A DNA stretch of 26,391 nucleotides from Halocafeteria seosinensis (lineage: Eukaryota; Sar; Bigyra; Bicosoecida): positions 1 through 26,391 of the forward strand of contig LVLI01000092.1 of assembly GCA_001687465.1 (NCBI GenBank), in the 5' to 3' direction. Below the pieces are notes generated by a model, which searched no databases, was not told where the DNA came from, and worked only from the letters and a program-made list of their open reading frames with translations. Position numbers and translations under genes: made by a program. Shown one piece after another: positions 1 to 9,124 of the stretch. Each line of letters opens with the position of its first letter. Position 1 is the first letter of the stretch.

Positions 1-349
1 GTCTGGCAGGAGAAGACCCTGAGCCTGCCACAGCGGCGCCAACGCCAAGACCGGTTGCAGCAGCGCAGGCAGGATGAAGTGTTGTTCCCGACGCAACAGT
101 TGTGACCAATGACAAGCCACCACCTGACGCGGGAGGGGGCTCCCCAGAAACTCCGTCCACCTCATTTTCGTCATCATAGCCCAGATTAAAGTACATCTCC
201 TGCTCGAGATCGAAGAAGGTACAGCTACCCAGGTCTTTCTGAAGCCACGAAGCCGGTTCCCACGTCCGTGCTGCCTCTGGGTAGCCCTTCCAGTGGACGA
301 GGATCCGCTTGTGACACTCTATTTCTTCGTCAAACGGCGACTGTTCTGT
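1..349 (-). CDS. Chromodomain-containing protein, partial (runs off left edge)
   Basis: One minus-strand frame stays open from 349 to the left edge. It encodes ILVHWKGYPEAARTWEPASW, the second half of a chromodomain: strand, WKGY turn, then TWEP before the C-terminal helix. Chromodomains bind methylated histone tails. They occur in chromatin proteins and at the C-terminus of integrases from Ty3/gypsy chromoviruses. The first strand of the domain is missing; an in-frame TAA lies at 352-350, directly before a possible acceptor (minus-strand AACAG). Either an upstream exon exists or the copy is decayed. After the domain come an acidic stretch and a Gly/Ala/Ser-rich tail of more than 60 residues. 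A mobile-element origin is favoured because other element-like fragments follow on the same strand, but a cellular gene is not excluded. Confidence 0.6.
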
Positions 350-941
350 TTACCTCCTTCTCGTGATAATCGTGTAACTACAGTAAACCAAGAATTTCCT
401 GTTGCATTGCCTTCATTCGTTGTGGTACATAATGCAATAATACCTACCAGCTAATAGTCAGCGATATATTTCTCACTGCAGGTTCTTTTGACACAATTGG
501 TGCAATGCTGTCCTTCTTCTCAGGCGATACAAAATTGATAAAACGTCAATCCAGAGCGTGTATAAGACCATGCACTGACGAAATCCTGGGAGTTGATATC
601 ACGCCCCAATTCCTCTCACAAATTTGATTAGTGCTTTCGCTACACCACAATGGGCGGCTAACCTAGTTCACATACATGTAGTACCATGGGGTAGGGGTTA
701 CGCCAGGTCTACTGTAGAGCTGAGCAGCTCCAACAAAAGATTGAATTTCAGGCGCCAAGATTGAATGGGATTTCGAGTCCGCCATCGTCTTCTATTGGCA
801 CTATTTGCAGCTCGTGATGAGGCAACATCGGTAAAGTTTGGTAAGATCCTCTGATTCTGGCCCGGCGACGGGGTGCTTCTGCAATTTCATCCGCTCTTGC
901 ATTTGGTATGGACTCAGCCGAAGGGCACTGTTGATGACTCT
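350..941. other. Non-coding or decayed sequence; possible eroded retroelement remains
   Basis: No intact gene is visible. On the minus strand near 655-595 a short frame reads HCGVAKALIKFVRG, faintly like the H2C2 zinc-binding segment before gypsy integrases, but the expected downstream CxxC is absent and the frame stops. The order (this segment, then the chromodomain at 349-1) would fit a chromovirus with most of its integrase deleted. That reading is weak. No tRNA, promoter or tandem repeat was found here. Confidence 0.2.
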
Positions 942-1180
942 TTATCCAGGTGATTGTTCGGAGGGTACTTCGCGGTTGTTAAGTTCCTTGAGCAGGACAT
1001 CGGCATGAGGGTCAAAGTGTACGAGTTTTTCGAAGTTTCTTGCGCGCAGAGTATTAGCGACCGTCAAGTTACCAATGAAGAGATGGCATGCCCGATTGTA
1101 CTTGTTGTGGCATGCCACATTATGGCCCACATATCCAGGACCCAGCTGAAGTTGACAACACGTAGGCTCTCGTGGTTAAG
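942..1180 (-). pseudogene. Recurring unknown domain, copy A (mobile-element or gene-family relic)
   Basis: The minus-strand frame is open from about 1180 to a stop at 942. It contains NKYNRACHLFIGNLTVANTL followed by RARNFEKLVHFDPHADVLLK. The same protein, diverged, appears on the plus strand at the right edge (26259-26391) as YYRACNLFIDNLAVVNAIRE and RNFERLVNFDPHAGALLNEL. Conservation is at the protein level (RAC.LFI.NL.V.N, R.RNFE.LV.FDPHA..LL.ELN), so the domain was under coding selection at some time. The family is not recognised. Copy A has an in-frame TAA upstream (minus-strand TAACCACGAG) and no convincing ATG, so it is either one exon of a spliced gene or a broken copy. The motif RNFE.LV.FDPHA is a usable search handle. 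Confidence 0.5.
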
Positions 1181-1217
1181 CCGGCATAGCATAATATTAA
1201 AATAATCACCATTGCTT

Positions 1218-1390
1218 TATCTATACGAATAGATGTATTGGATTTCATAAAAGGGTATCATACGGTACATGTTGGTGGTTGTGTCAAAATGGCATGCGGG
1301 GCCCGTCCCGAACTTCCCCCGAAGCCCGGGTACCACGAAGTTAGTTCCATCCCACAGTTGGACAGTTTGGAATGGAAAAGGTTTTGTCTT
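1218..1390 (-). other. Short open coding-like fragment, unrecognised
   Basis: A minus-strand frame of about 58 codons with no ATG start contains QLWDGTNFVVPGLRGKFGTG followed by PACHFDTTTN. Its residue composition looks like a folded domain rather than random translation. It ends at a stop near 1218, about 40 bp upstream (in minus-strand direction) of the open frame of copy A. It could be an earlier exon or a frameshifted part of the same element, but the opposite strand is also open over the same bases, so the coding strand is not certain. Confidence 0.2.
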
Positions 1391-1617
1391 TGTTGACTAC
1401 CCACAGCATGTCATAGCATATCACCACCTCATACTCCTATCTATCATCTGAGATAGAAGTAGAGGAAGAACTTCGTCTTTCATTTAATTTTGGGATGAAT
1501 TGACTTCGCCCAGCGCAGCCAAAACCAAACCGTTTAGGTTACCAGTAACTTACCACTAGAGACGAAGTTTGTAGCGGCAGAGCCAACGGAAATAACAACA
1601 CATAAAAAAAGACGAAA
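1391..1617. other. Upstream region of the Crinkler-like gene
   Basis: This AT-leaning stretch lies before the start codon at 1618. An in-frame TAA lies 15 nt before the ATG and the start context is A-rich (AAGACGAAAATGG), which supports the start chosen. No recognisable core-promoter element can be claimed. Confidence 0.3.
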
Positions 1618-4600
1618 ATGGCTGCAGAACCAAAACCTGGATTATTAGAAGCCATCAAAGAGAAGTGTATTCCGGGCTGGTTCATACCGGGAGGGTGCAA
1701 AGTCAAAGAGGAGGAAGGCAAAGAGGAATCCTTCGCAATTAGCATTGGGAGATGTCTGGAGGACCCACTCGGCGTTGCAGAAGACACTGTTTTACACATT
1801 CAAGAATGCCTATGTCAAGACGTTGGTACAGAGGGCCTGAATGGATCGCAAGTGGCGGTGCTGAGAGTCAGAGTTCTCGTGGCGTGTTTCCTTTTGTCAG
1901 ACGCCGCGGCTAACACGGCCTACAAGCAGGGAAAACTTAAGGATTTTTACCCTGTACAGAATAAGTCCGAAATGTACACGAGGTTTGAAGAATGGTTTAA
2001 GATTGCAAACGACTGTAAAATGTATAACGATGGGAAGCCAGGAGAGAGAGCACGGTTTCTGTTGAGAGAGGCTCTGTCTTCTCTGGTGTCGGAACTCTGC
2101 TACGATGAAAAAGGTAAGCCATCGTAGTAGTGTGTATTGTTATGGTCTACCGGCTAGGTAGAGCTTTGAGGGCCTTGTTTCTTAAGTAGGTCACATGGTT
2201 TGTGTCCGAAGACGTTTGACCTGTATACGATGTGATACTAACATTATGATTTCGCAGATCCCCTGCGAGCAAGCGAACATGCCACTCCTAGCTTGCCAGA
2301 TTTATCGACACTAAGTATCAGTCGCATTGATCCATTGGTGCGCGCCGTATGCAAAAATGTTCGCAGGTACTTAGACCACTACGACTCTAAAGAGTCAAAG
2401 TTGCAGTGTATGCGGCAGCCGGTCTTCATATTCGGTCCAAATTGTGATGCGGTGTTTCCTCCTGCACTTCCTTCATTTGGTTCGTCCGTTAACGGCACAC
2501 GGAAGGCTGACGAGCTGGTGAAAGCCATTGATGCTGCGATGTCCGCCGAAGTAAAGAAGAGTGTAGTGCTCTGTACTGCAAGTGACACCGGAAAGACCAA
2601 AAGCGCCCAAGCCGTTGGATTTGATGAAAAGTTCACAATCCTGACGATCATGGCATCCGTTGTGCGTACCTCTGCGGATGGGCTATATTTTGGTCCGTTG
2701 GGGGTCGCGTGCGAACCTTGGAGGCGACTACATATGAAACTTGAGGATGCTAGGAATGACCGCATGGCCGTTGGATTGGTTAATTTGCTGTTTGCTGCGT
2801 ATTTCGAGTATACTCGGCGTATCATAAAAGAGTATACCAAAGACAAACCTTGCGACGGTAACACAATTCGGAAAGTTATCTCCTACTCTCATCGCAACGG
2901 AGAAGCGGATAGCATTGTCACTGAGATACTTGATTCATTTGCTGATGAGTACGACAGGACCCCTCAACGCCATGACTCCAAAGACTGGGCCTACAATCGT
3001 AAGAAACGAACGATTTTGGAACTCCAAGAATTGGTCAAGCCCCTGGGTATTTCGCGGATACTGCTATGCGTAGATCAGTTGCCTGTTCTAGAACATGCGT
3101 ATCTCACTAAAGTCTGTCTGGATATAAGGGAGCACCGGCTGCTCTATTTGACCAAAGTAGCCGTCTCGGAAATCCTTGATGCGGATGTAGCCGTAGTGTT
3201 CACTGGCACTAAGCTGTCTGTGGGATCAGTGATAGATACGCACAACCACTCGCTGTTGAAAAACCGGAAGAACCGGGTGGAGGAGCAGTTTCAATCGGTT
3301 GATATCGTAGGAAGGCAAGATATAGAAAATGTATTTGTTTATTTCTTCGATTTCACAGTTTTGAGCGAAAACTGCACTAATTTTGTTGCGTTTTTGACGA
3401 AGTGTGGAAGAACTGATCTGTTTGATCGCCTGTTGCTGCTTACAGGACGTCCAGGTTTTTTTTTCTCATTTTTCCAAAAGTTCTTAAACGCTCTCTTGAA
3501 GTTGGACAGAATTACTGAGCAAGTATTTGTGACTGTCTTAGATAAAGTACTCTCGCACTCGACACGGACAAAGGAAGGAACACTTGTGCGTATTGTAAGC
3601 AAGTACTCGGAGGAACATAAGGACACTCCCACGGACGATGACGCTGGGCTCGTTCCAGTGTCCAAGCTGGTACTTACTTTACTCCGAGCTGTCTTATTGA
3701 ATTACGAAGATCGCATCTCGTTGGATGCTTCCATTGAGGCTGCAGTTGAAAGTGGCATTATTGGTGTTGAGGTTCGGTGTAACCAAGGCAGAGCATTTCC
3801 GGCGAGTACTAGTGTGGGTGAGTGGCTGGGAGAGCCACTACTACGCAAGGCGCTCGTTCTGCACTTTACGGACCACTGCTTGAACACTGTTAGTACAAAG
3901 AATAAACTTCTCCTGGACCCCGCTGCTGCCGTAGAGAATCCGGGCACTAGCCAGTCTACCAAAGGGGTATCATTGGAGGATCTGTTTGTCAGGCTTTGCT
4001 TTATAACCGCCTTTGGTGTGAATGGTACCGTCTTCTCAGATCCCAAGAGCGAAGATGTTGTTGGTGTGTGTCCATTGAAGGCTGTGATGGATAAGATGCT
4101 ACCAGAGGCCGATTACACCTTGCCTGAAGCTGTGGATAGATGGTATCTACGTGTCTCCAAAGCATTTACCACAAGTGTAGGTTCGGACGAATGGAGAAAG
4201 CGTTTCTTTGCTAAGGAGCTCAATCCTATAATCGGGATTCCGGTACACTCAGGAATCGATTTCCATGTGACACTTTGGCAAGTATCCCCGGATTATATGC
4301 ATCGCAGTATGGCTGCAATCTGTGAAGCAGTTTATAACAAAGAACATGGAACTCCCCGGCATTTGTGTGGGCAAATCAAATCCGGCGATATTGACGTCGT
4401 CGACGCCTTGCGTAGTACCGACCAGCTCTTCAATATACGGAGAAAACAGAAAGAGAGGCTCTGTACGAGCATGGCGTACTCCCAGGTACTTTCCGGAGTA
4501 ATCGGTCCATGTGGCTTACCGAACTACGTTCAGTTGGACCAGAGATACGACATTCTATCCGCATGATCTTTAGCGTTCGTCCCTTTCATGAGGATGTCCT

Positions 4601-5601
4601 TGCTGCGGTAAGCGAACATAACGCTTCGTATCCCCGGAATCCTGTTTTACTTTTGCAGAACAATCGAGCATTCGGGAAACTCAGTGATACGTACACGGGG
4701 TTGCTAAGCGATGGAAAAGATCGCCCTGCGAAGCCACAAACACACACACTTGAAACTCTAAAAAAGTGGCTTCAAGCAGAATACCCGAGTGTCTATCAGA
4801 CCCCCCTACTTTTCATTGACGATGCTGGAGTGAAAGCACGTACTGGTATAAGTGGCGAAGCATCAATGGCGGCTTTAAGAATGGAAGGAGATGAACTTGT
4901 CGTTGTGCTTGAGAAAACAAGACTGGTGTACCGTTGCGAAAATGTTGAAGTGTGTGATGATGGGGTGAAACTGTCGCAGGACGGGAAGCCTCTCGTGATG
5001 ATATGTGTAAGTTGATACTGTCTCTCTGTAAACGCAAGATGCCACGTTGTGACATCCGTGCAGAAGGAGGACAATTCTCGGCGGATAATGAAGTCTTTGC
5101 ATGCTGCGGTACTCTGTGAAGAAGTGTCTAAACAGTGTAGCGACCTCCTTGACAGCCCTGAAATACGTACCGAATCCACTGCCGTTACTTCTTTTAATGT
5201 CAAGAAGCTTGGGGAACGTTGGATAGGAAACAAGTTTCCGCACATAGTTCGCTGCTATTTCGATGTAGTAGTTTGGCTCAAGGCTGTGGTGGAAGTTAGA
5301 TTCTCTCCTGAAGGTGAGCAGTGTCTTCCAACAGAATAGTCGTCTTGTGCATACGCAGTTGGTTTCTGCAGGCGAAGAAATAGCTGTTGACGCTAACTTG
5401 GCCGATGTCTCCAAGGCATACGACTGGACCAACCGCCATGCCCTACTGAGAAAGCGGAGAGAGGAGAATATAGGCGTTCCCGAATTTATTCGGAGACTTA
5501 AAGGTGATGATAACTACGAACCAGTCATCAGTTGTTGCGATGGAGCGAATGCTATTTACACGGAGTGCCCTTACTGTTGTGGCAGTAATAGATTACGATA
5601 G
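1618..5601 (+). CDS. Crinkler-like protein: P-loop NTPase plus PD-(D/E)XK-like nuclease
   Basis: The model has five exons: 1618-2113, 2258-4485, 4545-5006, 5064-5313 and 5372-5601, about 1221 residues. Introns of 144, 57 and 58 bp have good donors (GTAAGC, GTAAGT, GTGAGC) and CAG acceptors with matching phases; the third junction is doubtful. The N-terminal 165 residues are unrecognised. A P-loop-like TASDTGKT (about aa 272-279; the first Gly/Ala is missing), a Walker-B-like ILLCVDQ (433-439, with Gln where Glu is usual) and a sensor-like VVFTGTK (about 479-485) outline an NTPase. GIDFHV (D833) and CGQIKS (Q871, K873) fit a D...QxK nuclease core. This NTPase-plus-restriction-like-nuclease pairing is known from Crinkler-type proteins of oomycetes, zoosporic fungi and other eukaryotes. 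No signal peptide is apparent. The family call is an inference from motifs and order; the C-terminal 350 residues are unassigned. Confidence 0.6.
4486..4566 (+). other. Doubtful exon junction or frameshift in the Crinkler-like gene
   Basis: The long second exon frame ends in TGA at 4564-4566. The next frame, shifted by one base, is open across this point and continues to the clear GTAAGT donor at 5007. A 59-bp intron at 4486-4544 (GTACTT donor, AG acceptor) or a 47-bp one starting at 4498 (GTAATC) would restore the frame. Both have weak acceptors without a pyrimidine tract. Alternatives are a real frameshift, making this a pseudogene, or two genes overlapping at ATGA (4563-4566). Confidence 0.5.
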
Positions 5602-6430
5602 GAATAATGGTGAATTTTCAAGGTCTTCACTTTTCGCTTCGCTCAAAGCCAAACATCAAAAACGCTGTCGCTATTGACCATTTTTGCTTTTTCCATATAA
5701 ATATAAATTTTGTTTTCTAAAGTCTATTCCCCGAGTGTCCTTGTGAGACTATGCTTTTCGCTGGGAGTTGCTTTTAGTGAGCAATTTTATTATTTTATTA
5801 AGATCGCTATAAGTAGAAATTTTTAATGATTTTGTCAATGGTCCATATATTATACTTTCCGTTTCTTTTAAAAAGAGTTCTCAGAAAAACCGTTTTGTTA
5901 AGTATACTTTTTCTTTTAACTTAGAGAAAATTTAATGAAACTGGAAAAAATAGTTTAAGGACTTGAAGAGGTACCAGCCTTATCGATGGATAAGTTTGTA
6001 AATGCTTGTAAGGAAGGGAATATAACTACACTCGGAATTACTTTATACCATTTTTTTAACGCTATAATGAAATAGTAAATAAATAATAAAAAAAAATAAA
6101 AAATAATAAAAACAGTTTGTCATATCATCTGCTCTTATAAACAAATAGAGCCGTATCGAGGTTTAGCTCATAGATTACCGACTATGTGGAAATCTAGATG
6201 TTTTGAATTATATAGTGGTAACTTGGGATATGTAGAAACGAGACCAGGTAAACTGTTAAGAAATTATGTTCAAAAGAAACTTTTCTTTTATAAGATTATA
6301 AGGCAAATGTTAGTCATAGCTTATATAGTCATAAACCGTGATGGTTGTGAAATCGGAACAAAAGCTCGTGGTAACAAAGCGACTATTGAAAGAAAAATAG
6401 TTGACCTCCCTAAAACTTCGTCAAGCTGAA
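5602..6430. other. AT-rich island with decayed short frames
   Basis: From about 5690 the base composition changes sharply to A/T, with long A and T runs (for example 6078-6114), and returns to normal near 6430. Genes on either side do not share this composition. Short open frames use AT-rich codons: one at 5985-6075 (MDKFVNACKEGNI..., vaguely like the start of an ankyrin repeat) and one from about 6130 to 6429 containing LPTMWKSRCFELYSGNLGYV. Neither is recognised. The island could be an insertion from an AT-rich source (organelle, large DNA virus or element) or simply low-complexity intergenic DNA. Confidence 0.4.
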
Positions 6431-6550
6431 TGTGGTTTGCAACATGCCTCTAGATTCGTATGGTGAAAAGTATTTGACTGGAATGGGAATACGCCTGAAA
6501 TCACACATGGGAACAGTATCGATGCAAACTCGGGTGACACGGTGGGATAT

Positions 6551-7010
6551 CTTTGGTAAAGACCTCAACTGTCTGGTGTGCACGTACGTGTATAAGGTGG
6601 AGCAGCAATTTACATACCGGTAAAAGCGGGTGCATGTAGGTTAAAGCTCCGCGTAGGTCCTTGTCCAACCCATATATTTTCAGATGGAACAGACCTCCGC
6701 TGCAAACTGAATGGTACACTGTACAGTACCACTTTTCCAAATGCGCCACGAAATGAGTGTGTTTCCTGTCAACCGTATCAAGTGGCTAAAGAGACAGACG
6801 CAATGTGTAGAGCCTGTTTCAAGGGAAAATCCCAAACGAGGCACGGAACGTTTGCACGCCGTGTCCGCCCTACAGGGTATACAGGGTATAAAGTGGCCGA
6901 TGAGACGGACACCTCGTGTGTACGGAAAGGTACCGGCAGACACGCGAGACTATTGCGTCTCGTGCTCTATGGCTCCCGTAGCTAACCGCACAGACACAAT
7001 TTGTCGTATG
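6551..7010 (+). pseudogene. Frameshifted relic of a cysteine-rich repeat protein
   Basis: Cysteine-rich modules of one pattern appear in succession but in different frames. The pattern is CxxC, about 5-7 residues, VAxxTDxxC. Examples are CVSCQPYQVAKETDAMCRAC (6758-6817), CTPCPPY (6853 on) continuing in a shifted frame as VADETDTSC (to 6919), and CVSCSMAPVANRTDTICRM (from 6954). A weaker earlier module, CLVCTYVYKVEQQFT, lies just before them. Such spacing is typical of extracellular Cys-rich repeats of the ephrin-receptor-like (GCC2/GCC3) or TNFR-like kind; the exact family is not certain. The frame changes inside modules rather than at plausible introns, so this reads as a pseudogene fragment. 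An 18-bp tandem duplication (ACAGGGTAT twice) at about 6872-6889 lies at one shift. Confidence 0.5.
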
Positions 7011-7369
7011 CGTACCGCCGGTATAGTGCCCCATTCTTTCCAAACGTTTGAAAGATTTTTTGAAATTGGATTTCTACTGTACTTCAAGCCGCGCCGCGCG
7101 CCGAGTTCAAACTTCCCATTCCGGCGGACATGCCCGTGGGCGGCCATGATGGGCCATCTGGAGCTGATCAATGACCACTTATATCTCATTGATTAGTTTT
7201 CCTCCTGATGGATTTTGTCTGTGATCAGTGTAGCACGTATGGTTGCCAACCATTGATTGGTAAGCATCGATCCTCTGTGAACTTGGGAGGCACGTTAACG
7301 GGCTCTTGAGACATAGAGGGTATTCATTTCACGTTTCTGTGGAGTTTATATCGGTAGTAGGACCCCAAA
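7011..7369. other. Intergenic region before the 557-residue gene
   Basis: No gene or repeat is seen. In-frame TAG TAG codons (7355-7360) lie just upstream of the ATG at 7370 and fix that start. Confidence 0.3.
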
Positions 7370-9043
7370 ATGAGATTCGGCACAGGAACAAACCCCAATG
7401 AAAGCTTTGATGGGCTGGGATACTTTAATGTGGACGTGCCCGAGGCCACCAACCATCTGCGCCAAAAACCATATCAAACTACGGGAAGTGGTTATAAGGT
7501 TTGGAGGATATCGAGGTCGCCCCCACCAGCCCCTTCGTGCTCGCCTGTGGACGATCCATACAGATATTCGTCTAGCTCTGCCGGGGGTCGGCAATCTGTA
7601 GAGAGTAATGGAGCTGAGTGGAGGAGAAATGATTCGGTCAATAGACTGCGGTACAGCAGTGGCGACCCGAATTTGGTGAGGTTTGCAGAGTATAATAGGG
7701 TAAAAGATGCTTCAGTGTGTGCTAGGGAAAGACCCCAGCAGTACCAAACACCTCCATGGGACCCCTCGTATACGCGCAGATACCTACAGGAAGCCATGGC
7801 GCGGCAGCATCGAGGGAGATGTCGCCGAAGAGACGCTGAACAAGGCCAACAGCGCTCGAAGTCAGCGTCTGCTGCTAAACGACACGGCAGCATGGTATCT
7901 TCCTATGCTCAGGACTATGGGGTGAAAGCGAGGCAAACAGCTCCTCTGACGAAGAAGTCTACCGAAGCTGCACCCGACAACAAATCCTGGAATCAAGCCC
8001 CAGAAGACGACTGGGAAGGAGCTAAACCGTATCCCGTATATGCGATGCAACCCGCTGGAAATGAGTCAGACATAGAACCACTTCAGCTCAACCAACTCGA
8101 GTCTCTAGAAGATGAAGTCGGAGATAATGAATCTTTTGATGAGTCAAAGAATCCTCTACAACGAGAACTCGAAGAGCACTGTCGAACTGCTAAACAGCGA
8201 TTCTTGCATCATTTTTATTCGAACAGTGTCGCACCGCTGTTAGGGGTGGGCCAACAATTCTTGAGTAGAACGTATCCAGTTAGAGTAACCGAAAGGCAAA
8301 AGATGAAGCGGAAGTATCGCCATAAAGGCTACTTGCCAGGAGACTACGGCGATGCAGAGGGACCATACACCTCGGAGAGGGAACTCTTTACTTCACAAGA
8401 CGGAAATTGGATGTCTTTGCACCAGCATAAGTTTAATGCTGCCTCTGAAACCCAAGCGCGCTATTCAGATCCCTGGAAACTGGCTATGCGGCAATGGCGT
8501 TCTGCTGAAATCGAGGAGGACAGGAGTGCACAGCCTGAGTCACATTCTCGTAGGGAAGGATGTGACAGCCAGTCCAAAACAAGCCCGGAACTTTCATTAT
8601 CAAGAGCACAACAAGAATCTTTCACCCCTTCGTCGTCACAGCAACGCAGAGTATACCATAACACTCCATCTGCGCGGGCTCGAGACTCAGGTAAGCAAAC
8701 GAACACTGCAGAGGACAGTTCACTAACGCGCTTTACCCCAGCAGAGCGCTACTCTCAACATCTTTACAATATCAAGAACAGTCCGCATAGACTGTCCCAA
8801 TTACACGACCGGCACCGTGATCTCGATGCCAAACGGTCCTTCCTTAAATGGAGAGATACTCAGATGCGTCAACGGAACACGGCGGAGAAACAATATAAGG
8901 GCAAGTTGGAGCAAGTTTCTTCAACGCATGGTCGCTCTTTGAAGAGAGCACCCGAAGCAAAGCCTAAAGGACATTCCGGAAATACATACCGCGAAGCTCT
9001 AGCGAACGCCCTTAGAAATCAGTTACCAGCTGACTATTTCTAA
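7370..9043 (+). CDS. Hypothetical disordered, Arg/Ser/Gln-rich protein, 557 aa
   Basis: This is a single-exon frame with two in-frame stops just before its ATG and a TAA TAA pair at its end, so the limits are well supported. The protein has no recognisable domain, signal peptide or membrane segment. Most of it is low-complexity and polar (Ser, Arg, Gln, Glu, Asp), as expected for an intrinsically disordered protein. The N-terminus (MRFGTGTNPNESFDGLGYF) and the C-terminal 90 residues (charged and helical in character, rich in Lys/Arg/Gln, ending NQLPADYF) look more ordered. It converges tail to tail with VFL3, 81 bp apart. A structural or cytoskeletal role would suit the composition and neighbour, but this is a guess. 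Confidence 0.75.
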   Translation: MRFGTGTNPNESFDGLGYFNVDVPEATNHLRQKPYQTTGSGYKVWRISRSPPPAPSCSPVDDPYRYSSSSAGGRQSVESNGAEWRRNDSVNRLRYSSGDPNLVRFAEYNRVKDASVCARERPQQYQTPPWDPSYTRRYLQEAMARQHRGRCRRRDAEQGQQRSKSASAAKRHGSMVSSYAQDYGVKARQTAPLTKKSTEAAPDNKSWNQAPEDDWEGAKPYPVYAMQPAGNESDIEPLQLNQLESLEDEVGDNESFDESKNPLQRELEEHCRTAKQRFLHHFYSNSVAPLLGVGQQFLSRTYPVRVTERQKMKRKYRHKGYLPGDYGDAEGPYTSERELFTSQDGNWMSLHQHKFNAASETQARYSDPWKLAMRQWRSAEIEEDRSAQPESHSRREGCDSQSKTSPELSLSRAQQESFTPSSSQQRRVYHNTPSARARDSGKQTNTAEDSSLTRFTPAERYSQHLYNIKNSPHRLSQLHDRHRDLDAKRSFLKWRDTQMRQRNTAEKQYKGKLEQVSSTHGRSLKRAPEAKPKGHSGNTYREALANALRNQLPADYF

Positions 9044-9124
9044 TAATACACAGGTAATACCGCATTCGTGGGAACATAGTCGAACATTATTTCTAGTTTG
9101 ACACGCTTCTCTAAACTATGGTTA

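Noticed and set aside
731-780. TTTCGAGTCCG near 770 resembling a tRNA T-loop
   Set aside because: No acceptor stem, D-arm or anticodon arm can be drawn upstream.
1269-1451. Plus-strand open frame of 60 codons
   Set aside because: Lies antisense to the more protein-like minus-strand fragment at 1218-1390 and has no domain or flanking signals.
4563-4566. ATGA stop-start overlap suggesting coupled translation of two genes
   Set aside because: Coupling of this kind is a bacterial or viral device; in a eukaryotic gene with downstream introns in the same frame, a missed intron or indel is more likely. Kept only as an alternative.
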